NCBI RefSeq assembly: GCF_001654865.1
Contig: NZ_LXEO01000049.1
Location: 186,001 to 250,000, forward strand
Source of the DNA: Buttiauxella noackiae ATCC 51607
Lineage (GTDB): Bacteria; Pseudomonadota; Gammaproteobacteria; Enterobacterales; Enterobacteriaceae
Direction of reading: 5' to 3'
DNA: 64,000 nt
Shown: positions 56,849 through 64,000 of the stretch, piece after piece
Numbering within the stretch: position 1 is the stretch's first letter
Layout of the letters: each line of letters starts with the position of its first letter
The notes under the pieces: generated by a model
Databases searched by the model: none
What the model was told of the DNA's origin: nothing
What the model saw: only the letters and a program-made list of their open reading frames with translations
Translations under genes and position numbers: made by a program

Positions 56849-57514
56849 ATGACGCAGTTCAATTCTACTCAGCGCACTAAAGCGCTGTTCTGGCTATCGC
56901 TATTCCATTTGCTGGTGATCACCTCCAGCAATTATCTGGTGCAATTACCGGTCTCGGTTTTTGGTTTCCATACCACCTGGGGCGCGTTTAGTTTTCCGTT
57001 TATTTTCCTCGCAACTGACCTGACGGTACGCATTTTTGGCGCCCCTCTCGCACGCCGCATTATTTTTGCCGTGATGATGCCCGCGCTGATTATTTCGTAC
57101 GCCATTTCTGCACTGTTTTATATGGGCACCTGGCAAGGGTTTGACGCGTTACTGCACTTCAACCTGTTCGTCGCCCGTATCGCCGCCGCCAGCTTTATGG
57201 CTTATGCGTTAGGGCAGATTCTGGATGTGCACGTGTTTAACCGCCTGCGTCAGAGCCGCCACTGGTGGCTTGCGCCAACGGCTTCAACGTTCCTGGGTAA
57301 CGTCAGCGACACGCTCTCCTTCTTCTTTATTGCTTTCTGGCGCAGCCCGGATGCGTTTATGGCGCAGCATTGGGTCGAAATCGCCATCGTAGATTACTGC
57401 TTTAAAGTGCTTATCAGCATTATATTCTTCCTGCCGATGTACGGCGTGCTGCTGAATATGTTGTTGAAACGTCTGGCAGATAAGTCTGAAAGTTCGGCGT
57501 TACAGCCGGGTTGA
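56849..57514 (+). CDS. yhhQ: Queuosine precursor transporter YhhQ
   Basis: A 221-residue inner-membrane protein of the COG1738 (VUT) family, the same length as E. coli YhhQ, which imports preQ0/preQ1. Six membrane segments are predicted; conserved blocks are [16 protein letters not shown] and [14 protein letters not shown]. It is preceded by a preQ1-I motif and followed after 71 bp by dcrB. Confidence 0.96.
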   Translation: MTQFNSTQRTKALFWLSLFHLLVITSSNYLVQLPVSVFGFHTTWGAFSFPFIFLATDLTVRIFGAPLARRIIFAVMMPALIISYAISALFYMGTWQGFDALLHFNLFVARIAAASFMAYALGQILDVHVFNRLRQSRHWWLAPTASTFLGNVSDTLSFFFIAFWRSPDAFMAQHWVEIAIVDYCFKVLISIIFFLPMYGVLLNMLLKRLADKSESSALQPG

Positions 57515-57585
57515 CGGTGGTTGAATTATCTTGTGATAAGATGCGTAGAAGGCCGCAAAGGCTTGCTAACGTAAAGGAAGAAGTC

Positions 57586-58140
57586 ATGGGTAACCTGGTA
57601 AAATATGTCGGTATCGGCCTGCTGGTATTAGGCCTGGCCGCTTGCGATAACAACGACAGCAAAACGGCTACTACACCTGCGGCGCAAAGCAGCGCAGCCG
57701 GTCAGCCGGTCAGCCTGCTGGACGGGAAAATAAGCTTTGCATTGCCCGCCGATATGACCGACCAGAGCGGTAAATTGGGCACTCAGGCAAACAACATGCA
57801 CGTATATTCTGATGCTACGGGTCAGAAAGCAGTCATTGTGATTGTCGGTGACAATACGCCTGACGATTTGGCAGCTTTGACAAAACGTCTTGAAGAACAA
57901 CAACGTGCTCGAGACCCACAGCTGCAAGTCGTGACCAATAAATCCATTGAGATTAAAGGCCACACGCTGCAACAACTTGACAGTATTATCTCTGCAAAAG
58001 GCCAGACAGCTTACTCATCTGTTATCCTGGGTAAAGTAGATAACCAACTGTTAACCATGCAGATCACACTGCCTGCGGATAATCAGCAACTGGCGCAAAC
58101 GGCCGCTGAGAACATCATTAATACCATCACCATCAAATAA
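57586..58140 (+). CDS. dcrB: Lipoprotein DcrB
   Basis: A 184-residue lipoprotein with lipobox LGLAAC (Cys residue 20). E. coli DcrB is needed for adsorption of phages C1 and C6 and affects lipoprotein maturation. [13 protein letters not shown] and [18 protein letters not shown] are conserved. The ATG at 57586 follows AAAGGAAG. Its stop touches the stop of convergent yhhS; its terminator lies inside yhhS. Confidence 0.95.
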   Translation: MGNLVKYVGIGLLVLGLAACDNNDSKTATTPAAQSSAAGQPVSLLDGKISFALPADMTDQSGKLGTQANNMHVYSDATGQKAVIVIVGDNTPDDLAALTKRLEEQQRARDPQLQVVTNKSIEIKGHTLQQLDSIISAKGQTAYSSVILGKVDNQLLTMQITLPADNQQLAQTAAENIINTITIK

Positions 58141-59367
58141 CTATTGTTGCTGTGATGATGACACGGCCTCCGGTTGCTCAACCGGGGGCCGTTTTTTTAG
58201 CTGCCATGCCATCAGCAATGCGATGCAAACCAGCACTGCAGCTGCCAGATAAATCACCGATACACCGGAGTAAGCCATCACTAACCCGGCTAACGGCCCG
58301 GTAATACCCAGCGATAAATCCATAAATACGGTATAGGTCGCAAGCGCGCTGCCCTGGTTTTGCTGCGGCACCATTTTCACCGCCACCACGCCCAGCGCCG
58401 GGAACACTAAAGAGAAGCCAGCTCCAGTCAGGAACGTGCCTACTTTTGCCATCCACGGCTCAACGGCAAACCCAACAAACAGCAAACCGATAATCTCGAC
58501 CGAGAAACAAATCATTGCCACATTCAGGCCGCCGAAGCGGTTAATCCCGTTCGGGAAAAGTAAGCGAGTGCCCACAAACGCACAACTAAAGAGTGTTAAC
58601 GCAAAAGCAGCACCGTCCCAGCCTTTGGCGTCGTAAAACAGTGTGATGAAAGTTGCGATCACACCAAAACCGGCAGATGCGAGAGCGAGCGCCATACCAT
58701 AAGGCCAGACGCGGCCTAGCACCGCGCGAAACGGCAGCGGTTTGCCTTTATTGGCTTTTACCGCCGGACGTGGAAGTGCCAACAACACAGCCACCAGTGC
58801 CACTGCCATAATAATTCCAGCTAACAGTTTTAGCCCGCCGAGATGATAAAAGAGCACGCCCAACGGAGCGCCCATCGCCATCGCGCCATAGGTCACAATG
58901 CCATTCCAGGAGATCACCCGCCCGATATGCAGCGACCCGACGACACCCACGCCCCAGAGCGTTGAACCGGTTCCGGCAAAACTTTGCCCAATCCCTAAAA
59001 TGACGCGTCCTATACAAAGCAACACCAGACTCACCAACGGCCAGGCACTGCCAAGCGCCGCCAGCATGTAACTCGCCCCACTCAGGAAGCAGCCGCATAA
59101 ACCAAAAATGACGATTTTTTTAGGGCCAAGAATATCTGCGTAGCGCCCGGCATGTGGGCGGCTTAGCAACGTGGCGAAATATTGCAGGCTTATCACAAGC
59201 CCGGCCCAAAACGCGCTATAGCCCATCACGTCATGAACGTAACCAGGCAAAACAGCCAGCGGCAGGCCAATGGTCATGTAGCTTGCAAAGTTGAACATCA
59301 CTACAGAGACAATCTGTAGATTGAGTCGGAAACTGCTTAATGCGGGGGCAGGAGTGAGGTCAGGCAT
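58141..59367 (-). CDS. yhhS: Major facilitator superfamily transporter YhhS
   Basis: A 408-residue MFS protein with 12 membrane segments, nearly the same as E. coli YhhS. The signature RPHAGRYADILGPKK lies between segments 2 and 3. Reported roles in E. coli (arabinose efflux, glyphosate resistance) are not firm. The ATG at 59367 gives MPDLTPAPALSS; a longer frame upstream is unlikely. Confidence 0.94.
   Translation of the reverse strand: MPDLTPAPALSSFRLNLQIVSVVMFNFASYMTIGLPLAVLPGYVHDVMGYSAFWAGLVISLQYFATLLSRPHAGRYADILGPKKIVIFGLCGCFLSGASYMLAALGSAWPLVSLVLLCIGRVILGIGQSFAGTGSTLWGVGVVGSLHIGRVISWNGIVTYGAMAMGAPLGVLFYHLGGLKLLAGIIMAVALVAVLLALPRPAVKANKGKPLPFRAVLGRVWPYGMALALASAGFGVIATFITLFYDAKGWDGAAFALTLFSCAFVGTRLLFPNGINRFGGLNVAMICFSVEIIGLLFVGFAVEPWMAKVGTFLTGAGFSLVFPALGVVAVKMVPQQNQGSALATYTVFMDLSLGITGPLAGLVMAYSGVSVIYLAAAVLVCIALLMAWQLKKRPPVEQPEAVSSSQQQ
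58163..58198 (+). terminator. Terminator of dcrB, inside the yhhS coding end
   Basis: Stem ACGGCC-t-CCGGTT / AACCGG-g-GGCCGT with loop GCTC and seven T. It encodes the last part of YhhS on the other strand. Confidence 0.88.
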
Positions 59368-59510
59368 CGGGCATTCACTTTTAAAACAGCGTTCCCCAGT
59401 ATATACACGTCGAGATTCACATTTCAGCAACAGACTTTCAGACTTGCCCTGCGGGTGCGAAATAAACGAAGCGCTACACTTAGAGAATTCCTCCTTTTCA
59501 GGATTTTTCC

Positions 59511-60560
59511 ATGCTCTCTCCAGAACCCGATAAAACCGGGCTACATATTTTAATAAAGCTTTCAGCGCTGGTGATTATTCTTGCCGGGATTCATGCTGCG
59601 GCAGACATTATCGTGCAGCTATTGCTCGCGCTATTTTTTGCCATTGTGCTCAATCCGCTGGTCACCTGGCTGATTCGTCGAGGAGTAAACCGCCCGCTCG
59701 CAATTTCGATGGTCGTGTTTGCGATGCTCGTCGTACTGACGATGGTGGTCGGGGTGCTGGCAGCATCCATGTCTGAATTCATCGATATGCTGCCGAAGTA
59801 CAACAAGATGCTGACGCAAAAAGTGTTTGAGCTCGAAAAGATGCTGCCGTTTATGCACCTGCGATTATCACCTGAACGCATGTTGCAGCGTATGGACTCT
59901 GAGAAAGTGATGTCTTACGCCACCACGTTAATGACCGGACTTTCTGGCGCGATGGCCAGTATTCTGCTGCTGGTGATGACTGTGGTATTTATGCTTTTCG
60001 AAGTGCGCCATGTTCCGTACAAACTGCGCTTCGCCCTTTCCAACCCGAAAATTCATATCGCCAGCCTGCACCGCGCACTCAAAGGTGTGACGCATTATCT
60101 GGCGCTAAAAACGCTCATCAGCCTGTGGACCGGTCTGATTATCTGGCTTGGCCTCGAACTGCTGGGCGTGCAATTTGCATTGATGTGGGGCGTGTTGGGA
60201 TTCTTGCTCAATTACATCCCCAATATCGGTTCGGTTATTTCCGCTATTCCGCCAATGATTCAGGCGTTTTTGTTTAACGGCACCTATGAAATGATTTTGG
60301 TTGGCGTGCTGTTCCTTGCGGTGCATATGCTGCTCGGGAATATCCTCGAACCACGCATGATGGGGCGCGGCCTCGGGATGTCGACCTTTGTGGTGTTTCT
60401 GTCATTGCTGTTCTGGGGCTGGCTGCTCGGCCCGGTGGGTATGCTCCTGTCAGTGCCGCTAACCAGCGTATGTAAGATTCTGATGGAAACCACTCAGGGA
60501 GGCGCAAAACTTGCGGTGCTGCTTGGGCAAGGGCGCCCAAAAAGTCGGTTGCCGGGATAG
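59511..60560 (+). CDS. yhhT: PerM/AI-2E exporter-family protein YhhT
   Basis: A 349-residue inner-membrane protein with about eight membrane segments and the family end block NILEPRMMGRGLGMS and LLGPVGMLLSVPL. It matches E. coli YhhT; substrate unknown. AGGA lies 8 bases before the ATG. In E. coli K-12 acpT and nikABCDER follow; here an unrelated gene does. Confidence 0.94.
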   Translation: MLSPEPDKTGLHILIKLSALVIILAGIHAAADIIVQLLLALFFAIVLNPLVTWLIRRGVNRPLAISMVVFAMLVVLTMVVGVLAASMSEFIDMLPKYNKMLTQKVFELEKMLPFMHLRLSPERMLQRMDSEKVMSYATTLMTGLSGAMASILLLVMTVVFMLFEVRHVPYKLRFALSNPKIHIASLHRALKGVTHYLALKTLISLWTGLIIWLGLELLGVQFALMWGVLGFLLNYIPNIGSVISAIPPMIQAFLFNGTYEMILVGVLFLAVHMLLGNILEPRMMGRGLGMSTFVVFLSLLFWGWLLGPVGMLLSVPLTSVCKILMETTQGGAKLAVLLGQGRPKSRLPG

Positions 60561-60568
60561 GTTCTTAA

Positions 60569-60603
60569 TTTCCCGGGTGATAAGTTAATGTTCACCCGGG
60601 AAA
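60569..60603. terminator. Hairpin after yhhT
   Basis: A perfect 12-bp stem TTTCCCGGGTGA / TCACCCGGGAAA with an 11-base loop. No T-run follows on the + strand, so it may be a stabilising or partly terminating structure before the next gene. Confidence 0.65.
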
Positions 60604-60624
60604 AGAAAAAGGAGTGACTCACCC

Positions 60625-62016
60625 ATGCCGCAGCCAACAATCACACTTGCCGCCATAGAGCAGCCAGCAATTTACCTGAATACCCCAAGCGTGGTGCTAA
60701 ATAACCAGACTATTGAGGAGCGTTTGCGCAAAATTTTGCAGGGAATGGCGCAGCAAAACCTGGATTCGCTCGTCGTTTATGCCGATAAAGAGCATGGTGG
60801 GAATTTTGAATATTTGACCGGTTTCATTCCGCGTTTTGAAGAGGGCTTGCTGGTACTGCATAAAAGCGGTGAGGCGGTACTGGTTCTCGGCAATGAAAAT
60901 CTCAAACTTGCACAGCACTCCAGAATTCCAGCAACTGTGGTACATGCACCGTGGTTTTCACTGCCAAACCAACCAATGGACACCACACTTTCACTAAGCG
61001 AAGTGTTGCAACAAGCCGGGCTTCGTGGGCAAAAGCGTGTTGGTATAGCGGGCTGGAAGCTTTTCACTGGCATCAACGACAACAATAAGTCTCTGTTTGA
61101 TATCCCTACCTTCATTTTCCTGGCGCTTCAAAGCGCGCTGACTCCAGCATATGAATTACTCAACGCTACAGATCTGTTTATTTCTCCACGCATGGGAGCC
61201 AGGACAACTAATAACGCCAATGAAATTGCGCACTACGAATATGGCGCAAACCTGGCTTCAGGCGCGGCGCTGACCGCACTGAATGCAATTGAATTAGGTA
61301 AAACGGAAAAGTCGATTGCAGCCCTGCTTGCCGCCGATGGGCAAGCCAATAACGTCGTGACCATTGCTGCTACAGGCGATCGTTTTGAAAATGCCAACTT
61401 GTACCCATCGGATAAACAGATCCAAAAAGGCGATAAGTTTTCATTAACTGTGAGTTATAAGGGCGGTTTAACCAGCCGTGCAGCATACGTTGTCAGCCAG
61501 GCGAATGAACTTCATGATGAAGTCAGTGATTATCTCGATGTGGTTGCCATCCCGTATTATCAGGCCATCGTGAGCTGGCTTGAATACATGCGTGTCGGTA
61601 TCAAAGGCCATGAAGTATATGAACTGATTGAGCAGGTCCTGCCAAAAAATGAATACCACTGGCACCTTAACCCTGGTCACTTAGTTGCTGACGAAGAGTG
61701 GCTATGCTCGCCGATTTACCCGGCGTCAAATATCCCTTTATCCAGTGGAATGTTACTGCAAATCGACATTATCCCATCACGTAAAGGCTACGCTGGTGCC
61801 AGTATTGAAGACACCATTGCGCTTGCCGATGAATCTTTACGTCTGAAAATAGCCACCCTCTACCCGGAGTTATGGCAACGCATCAGCGCACGCCGGAATT
61901 ACATCCGTGAAGTACTGAATATTCACTTGCATGAGGACGTGCTGCCGCTCTCTAACACCGTGGGATATTTGCGGCCCTATTTGCTGAATAAAGATTTGGC
62001 GCTGATTTGCCAGTAA
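60625..62016 (+). CDS. Creatinase/M24-fold protein lacking the metal-site aspartates
   Basis: A 463-residue protein with an N-terminal creatinase-type domain (about residues 25-190) and a C-terminal pita-bread (M24) domain, beginning NNANEIAHYEYGANLASGA. In metal-dependent M24 peptidases two Asp lie in the strand pair following GD; here this part reads GDKFSLTVSYKGGLTSRAAY without them. A His (NPGHLVAD), Asp in LQIDIIP in place of Glu, and Glu in SIEDTIALADE remain. A non-metal enzyme like creatinase, or an inactive binding protein, is more likely than an Xaa-Pro peptidase. AAGGAG precedes the ATG by 10 bases. Confidence 0.8.
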   Translation: MPQPTITLAAIEQPAIYLNTPSVVLNNQTIEERLRKILQGMAQQNLDSLVVYADKEHGGNFEYLTGFIPRFEEGLLVLHKSGEAVLVLGNENLKLAQHSRIPATVVHAPWFSLPNQPMDTTLSLSEVLQQAGLRGQKRVGIAGWKLFTGINDNNKSLFDIPTFIFLALQSALTPAYELLNATDLFISPRMGARTTNNANEIAHYEYGANLASGAALTALNAIELGKTEKSIAALLAADGQANNVVTIAATGDRFENANLYPSDKQIQKGDKFSLTVSYKGGLTSRAAYVVSQANELHDEVSDYLDVVAIPYYQAIVSWLEYMRVGIKGHEVYELIEQVLPKNEYHWHLNPGHLVADEEWLCSPIYPASNIPLSSGMLLQIDIIPSRKGYAGASIEDTIALADESLRLKIATLYPELWQRISARRNYIREVLNIHLHEDVLPLSNTVGYLRPYLLNKDLALICQ

Positions 62017-62025
62017 TGCTTATAT

Positions 62026-62061
62026 TCCTGCGCCGGATATCTTCCGCGCGCAGGAGTTTTG
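62026..62061 (+). terminator. Terminator after the M24-fold gene
   Basis: Stem TCCTGCGC / GCGCAGGA with a 14-base loop and GTTTTG after it, between convergent genes. Confidence 0.75.
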
Positions 62062-62066
62062 AATCT

Positions 62067-62423
62067 TTAGTTTCTCGGGCAATGGGTCTGATGAACAAGT
62101 TCAGGTGTCCAGTGGAATTCAACTACATGTCCATCCGGGCTTCTGACGGCAATATGTAATTGTGCAAATTCACCTGATTGCAGGGTAAAGAAAAGTTGCG
62201 TCAGTGGGTATGGGCAGCCAGCCTGATAGGAAACAAACATTTTCTGCCGGGTTCGCTGAGAACCTCGCTGTGTATTAATGACCAGTTCTATGGTCATTTG
62301 CCCGGAAATATCTCTCTCAAACACAGCATATGCAGTGAGATTTTGATGACCAAATTGATGATTGTGCGATACCCATATCTGATCTCTGGTTCTAACAAGA
62401 GTTGCGTGCATATTTCGTCTCAC
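62067..62423 (-). CDS. Unrecognised protein at the end of the fimbrial operon
   Basis: An open frame of 118 residues beginning with GTG, or 114 residues from ATG at 62411. No signal peptide or membrane segment is seen; it is rich in His, Gln and Arg (VSHNHQFGHQN) and has two Cys. It follows the adhesin gene after 4 bp on the same strand, so it is probably in the operon. Pilus subunits are normally exported, so it is unlikely to be one; no function is assigned. Confidence 0.55.
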   Translation of the reverse strand: MRRNMHATLVRTRDQIWVSHNHQFGHQNLTAYAVFERDISGQMTIELVINTQRGSQRTRQKMFVSYQAGCPYPLTQLFFTLQSGEFAQLHIAVRSPDGHVVEFHWTPELVHQTHCPRN

Positions 62424-62427
62424 TCAT

Positions 62428-63381
62428 TTATTGGTAATCAATATTGAAATACAGGCTGGCGTGGATTTTCCCCGGTTGTACCTGTTCATCAATCTGGTAA
62501 TACTGTGAATAAAATCGAACGGCGTATTTGTCGGATTTGGTATTTCTCAATTCAACCTTTTTCATTTCATGAAAATTAAGCGGCTGATGATCACCACCAA
62601 GCACTTGCACTCCGATCCCCTTAGCAGCAGAACGCCCCACCACTAAATTGCTTAACACACCGTCAGAACCCGATTTTTTTCCGAATTGACCATTCCATTT
62701 CAAGAAAACAGCGGAGTGTGCTTTATCATCAGCTACACAAGATAAATGAATATCAAAAGGGGTTTTACCTGCCACAGAACCAGGTGATTTAAACCGGTCA
62801 AGTACGACACTGGGTAACGTTATATTGCGAGTTCTCTCACCATAAATTTGGCATGAACGGTTCAGGACAGTAACAAAATTGGGCGGAACATAAATATCTA
62901 TCAGAGGTGTACCCTGCAATAGGTTATTTATTTCAAAGCGCATATCTCCTGAGCCTCCTCTAACCAATGTTCCGTTATCGGCCTTAATTAATTCGATAAT
63001 TATTTTGGCACCAGATAATTCAGATATGCTTGCAGAAAATTTAGAAGGCCATAATATTTCACGCCCACTTGACGTTACTAAAGTCATTTTCATACCAACA
63101 CCTTTTGCATTGGTTTGAAAAATTCCAGAAGTTTTCATTTTCGATACCCCACCCGGAACATCAGCACTAAATTTAATAATCTTTTCACAGTCCGGAGACG
63201 GTGGAAGCTGTACAGCGAAAGAACTCTTTTTTAATACTGTTCCTAAAGCAGGATTATTTCTCTTGGTCAGTACTTCCGGTGATAATGTCATTTTTTGTGA
63301 TTTAACAATACATGTAGCCTGGGAATTAAAACCAACTACCAGGAGTATCAGCAGTGGTATTCCTGCACGAACTAACGACAT
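62428..63381 (-). CDS. Fimbrial tip adhesin (two-domain)
   Basis: A 317-residue exported protein with a signal peptide ending near NSQA (residue 22). The N-terminal half has a Cys pair (residue 24 and PDCEK) and should be the receptor-binding domain; the C-terminal half begins about NRSCQIYG, has a second Cys pair with HLSCVAD, and ends ASLYFNIDYQ, a typical pilin C-terminal strand for chaperone binding. It overlaps the usher gene by 10 bp. Receptor unknown. Confidence 0.8.
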   Translation of the reverse strand: MSLVRAGIPLLILLVVGFNSQATCIVKSQKMTLSPEVLTKRNNPALGTVLKKSSFAVQLPPSPDCEKIIKFSADVPGGVSKMKTSGIFQTNAKGVGMKMTLVTSSGREILWPSKFSASISELSGAKIIIELIKADNGTLVRGGSGDMRFEINNLLQGTPLIDIYVPPNFVTVLNRSCQIYGERTRNITLPSVVLDRFKSPGSVAGKTPFDIHLSCVADDKAHSAVFLKWNGQFGKKSGSDGVLSNLVVGRSAAKGIGVQVLGGDHQPLNFHEMKKVELRNTKSDKYAVRFYSQYYQIDEQVQPGKIHASLYFNIDYQ

Positions 63382-64000
63382 ATTGCCCCCTGGCTTTTAA
63401 TATCAACTGTGCATACTCCAGTTTCCGACGGCACACTCACCGTAGATGATTGGGTTTGATCAATATAAATAAGCCCACCCTGCCCCACATAACCAATATG
63501 GTTATTTTCCTGATCTTTGATAATTGCGCCAAAAGGTAATGTCTGTTGGTTATGAAGCTTAGGATGAATAATGGTCTGTTTATTTATCTTTGTATCAAAA
63601 ACAACGTGAGCAACACTGCCTTCAAAGGGCACAACTTTCCTTTGTGTTTGCTGAAAAGTCACGGAGTCATCCGCGCCTTTTGGGTTAATCACCACATCGT
63701 TAACACGCCAGGCACGCAACCAGGGCATAACTGCATAACCATTTGAGTCAAAACGGGTTCCTGGCGCACCATCCAAACGGGCACCTTTGGCATCTGCGGC
63801 GTAAACCAATGCTACGGTATCGCTTCGTTCTGGGGAGAAAGTCACCCCTTTACTATGCGCAATCATTGAACCGCTCATACCCGCACTTGCCTGATGCCAG
63901 TTATTGCCCTGGCTTAATGTCGTGCTAAGAGTGCTATAGGGTGAACGATAAGTTCCATTCATTCCCCAATCCATCTCTCCACCACGGCCGTAGGCGGCGT
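63372..64000 (-). CDS. Fimbrial outer-membrane usher (3' end only)
   Basis: The frame is open to the window edge, giving about 208 residues of the C-terminal part of a FimD/PapC-type usher. Seen are the last barrel strands (MDWGMNGTYRSPYSTLS), the start of the C-terminal domains (VNDVVINPKGADDSVTF..QTQRKVVPFEGSV) and the second C-terminal domain with GYVGQGGLIYI and a Cys pair GVC...AICR. Family members carry QRKVVPFEGSV-like VPRRGA segments at the same place. It belongs to a chaperone-usher fimbrial operon extending out of the window. Confidence 0.88.
   Translation of the reverse strand, partial: AAYGRGGEMDWGMNGTYRSPYSTLSTTLSQGNNWHQASAGMSGSMIAHSKGVTFSPERSDTVALVYAADAKGARLDGAPGTRFDSNGYAVMPWLRAWRVNDVVINPKGADDSVTFQQTQRKVVPFEGSVAHVVFDTKINKQTIIHPKLHNQQTLPFGAIIKDQENNHIGYVGQGGLIYIDQTQSSTVSVPSETGVCTVDIKSQGAICR

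Noticed and set aside
60625-62016. Active Xaa-Pro aminopeptidase (PepP/PepQ type)
   Set aside because: The two metal-binding Asp are absent, so the usual enzymatic label would be misleading.

Overview
The window is a chromosomal segment of a member of the Enterobacteriaceae close to, but not the same as, Escherichia coli. Most proteins match E. coli K-12 families closely in length and sequence (hyc, xyl, gnt, ugp, liv, rpoH, ftsYEX, zntA), and the intergenic spaces carry REP/BIME and ERIC repeats. The genus cannot be fixed from the sequence alone; something like Buttiauxella or Kluyvera is possible. No tRNA, rRNA, CRISPR array, prophage or insertion sequence was seen.

Region 1 (1-8.5 kb) is a formate hydrogenlyase locus: the end of the hyc operon (hycG partial, hycH, hycI), a small type II toxin-antitoxin pair, then hydN-fdhF-hypF-nickel transporter behind an FhlA/sigma-54 type promoter. 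The formate dehydrogenase H here has a cysteine codon where E. coli has selenocysteine. Together the genes supply the dehydrogenase, its electron carrier, the cyanide-ligand synthesis step and nickel import.

Region 2 (8.5-21.6 kb) matches the E. coli 80-minute region: avtA, malS, bax, then the D-xylose regulon (xylR, xylHGF transporter, divergent xylAB). Region 3 (21.6-35.4 kb) joins directly to the gluconate genes gntU-gntK-gntR, yhhW, yhhX, the iron-stress sRNA ryhB with its Fur box, yhhY, ggt, yhhA and the glycerol-3-phosphate operon ugpBAECQ. Region 4 (35.4-48 kb) has a phd-doc pair, the branched-chain amino acid transporter livKHMGF, panM, livJ, rpoH and the ftsYEX cell-division/SRP-receptor operon. 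Region 5 (48-60.6 kb) has rsmD, yhhL, yhhM, yhhN, zntA, a higBA pair plus a TRAP transporter inserted between zntA and tusA, then tusA, yhhQ behind a preQ1-I riboswitch, dcrB, yhhS and yhhT. Region 6 (60.6-64 kb) is accessory: a creatinase/M24-fold protein lacking the usual metal-binding aspartates, a small unrecognised protein, a fimbrial tip adhesin and the 3' end of a chaperone-usher outer-membrane usher.

Main points of interest: the Cys-type FdhF; the nickel permease in the FHL locus while the nik operon is absent from its E. coli position after yhhT; three solitary toxin-antitoxin pairs at otherwise conserved gene junctions; five ERIC elements, four of them 16-39 bp upstream of start codons (one in the leader of gntKU between GntR operators and the ribosome site) and one overlapping the ryhB terminator; and several very strong intercistronic hairpins.
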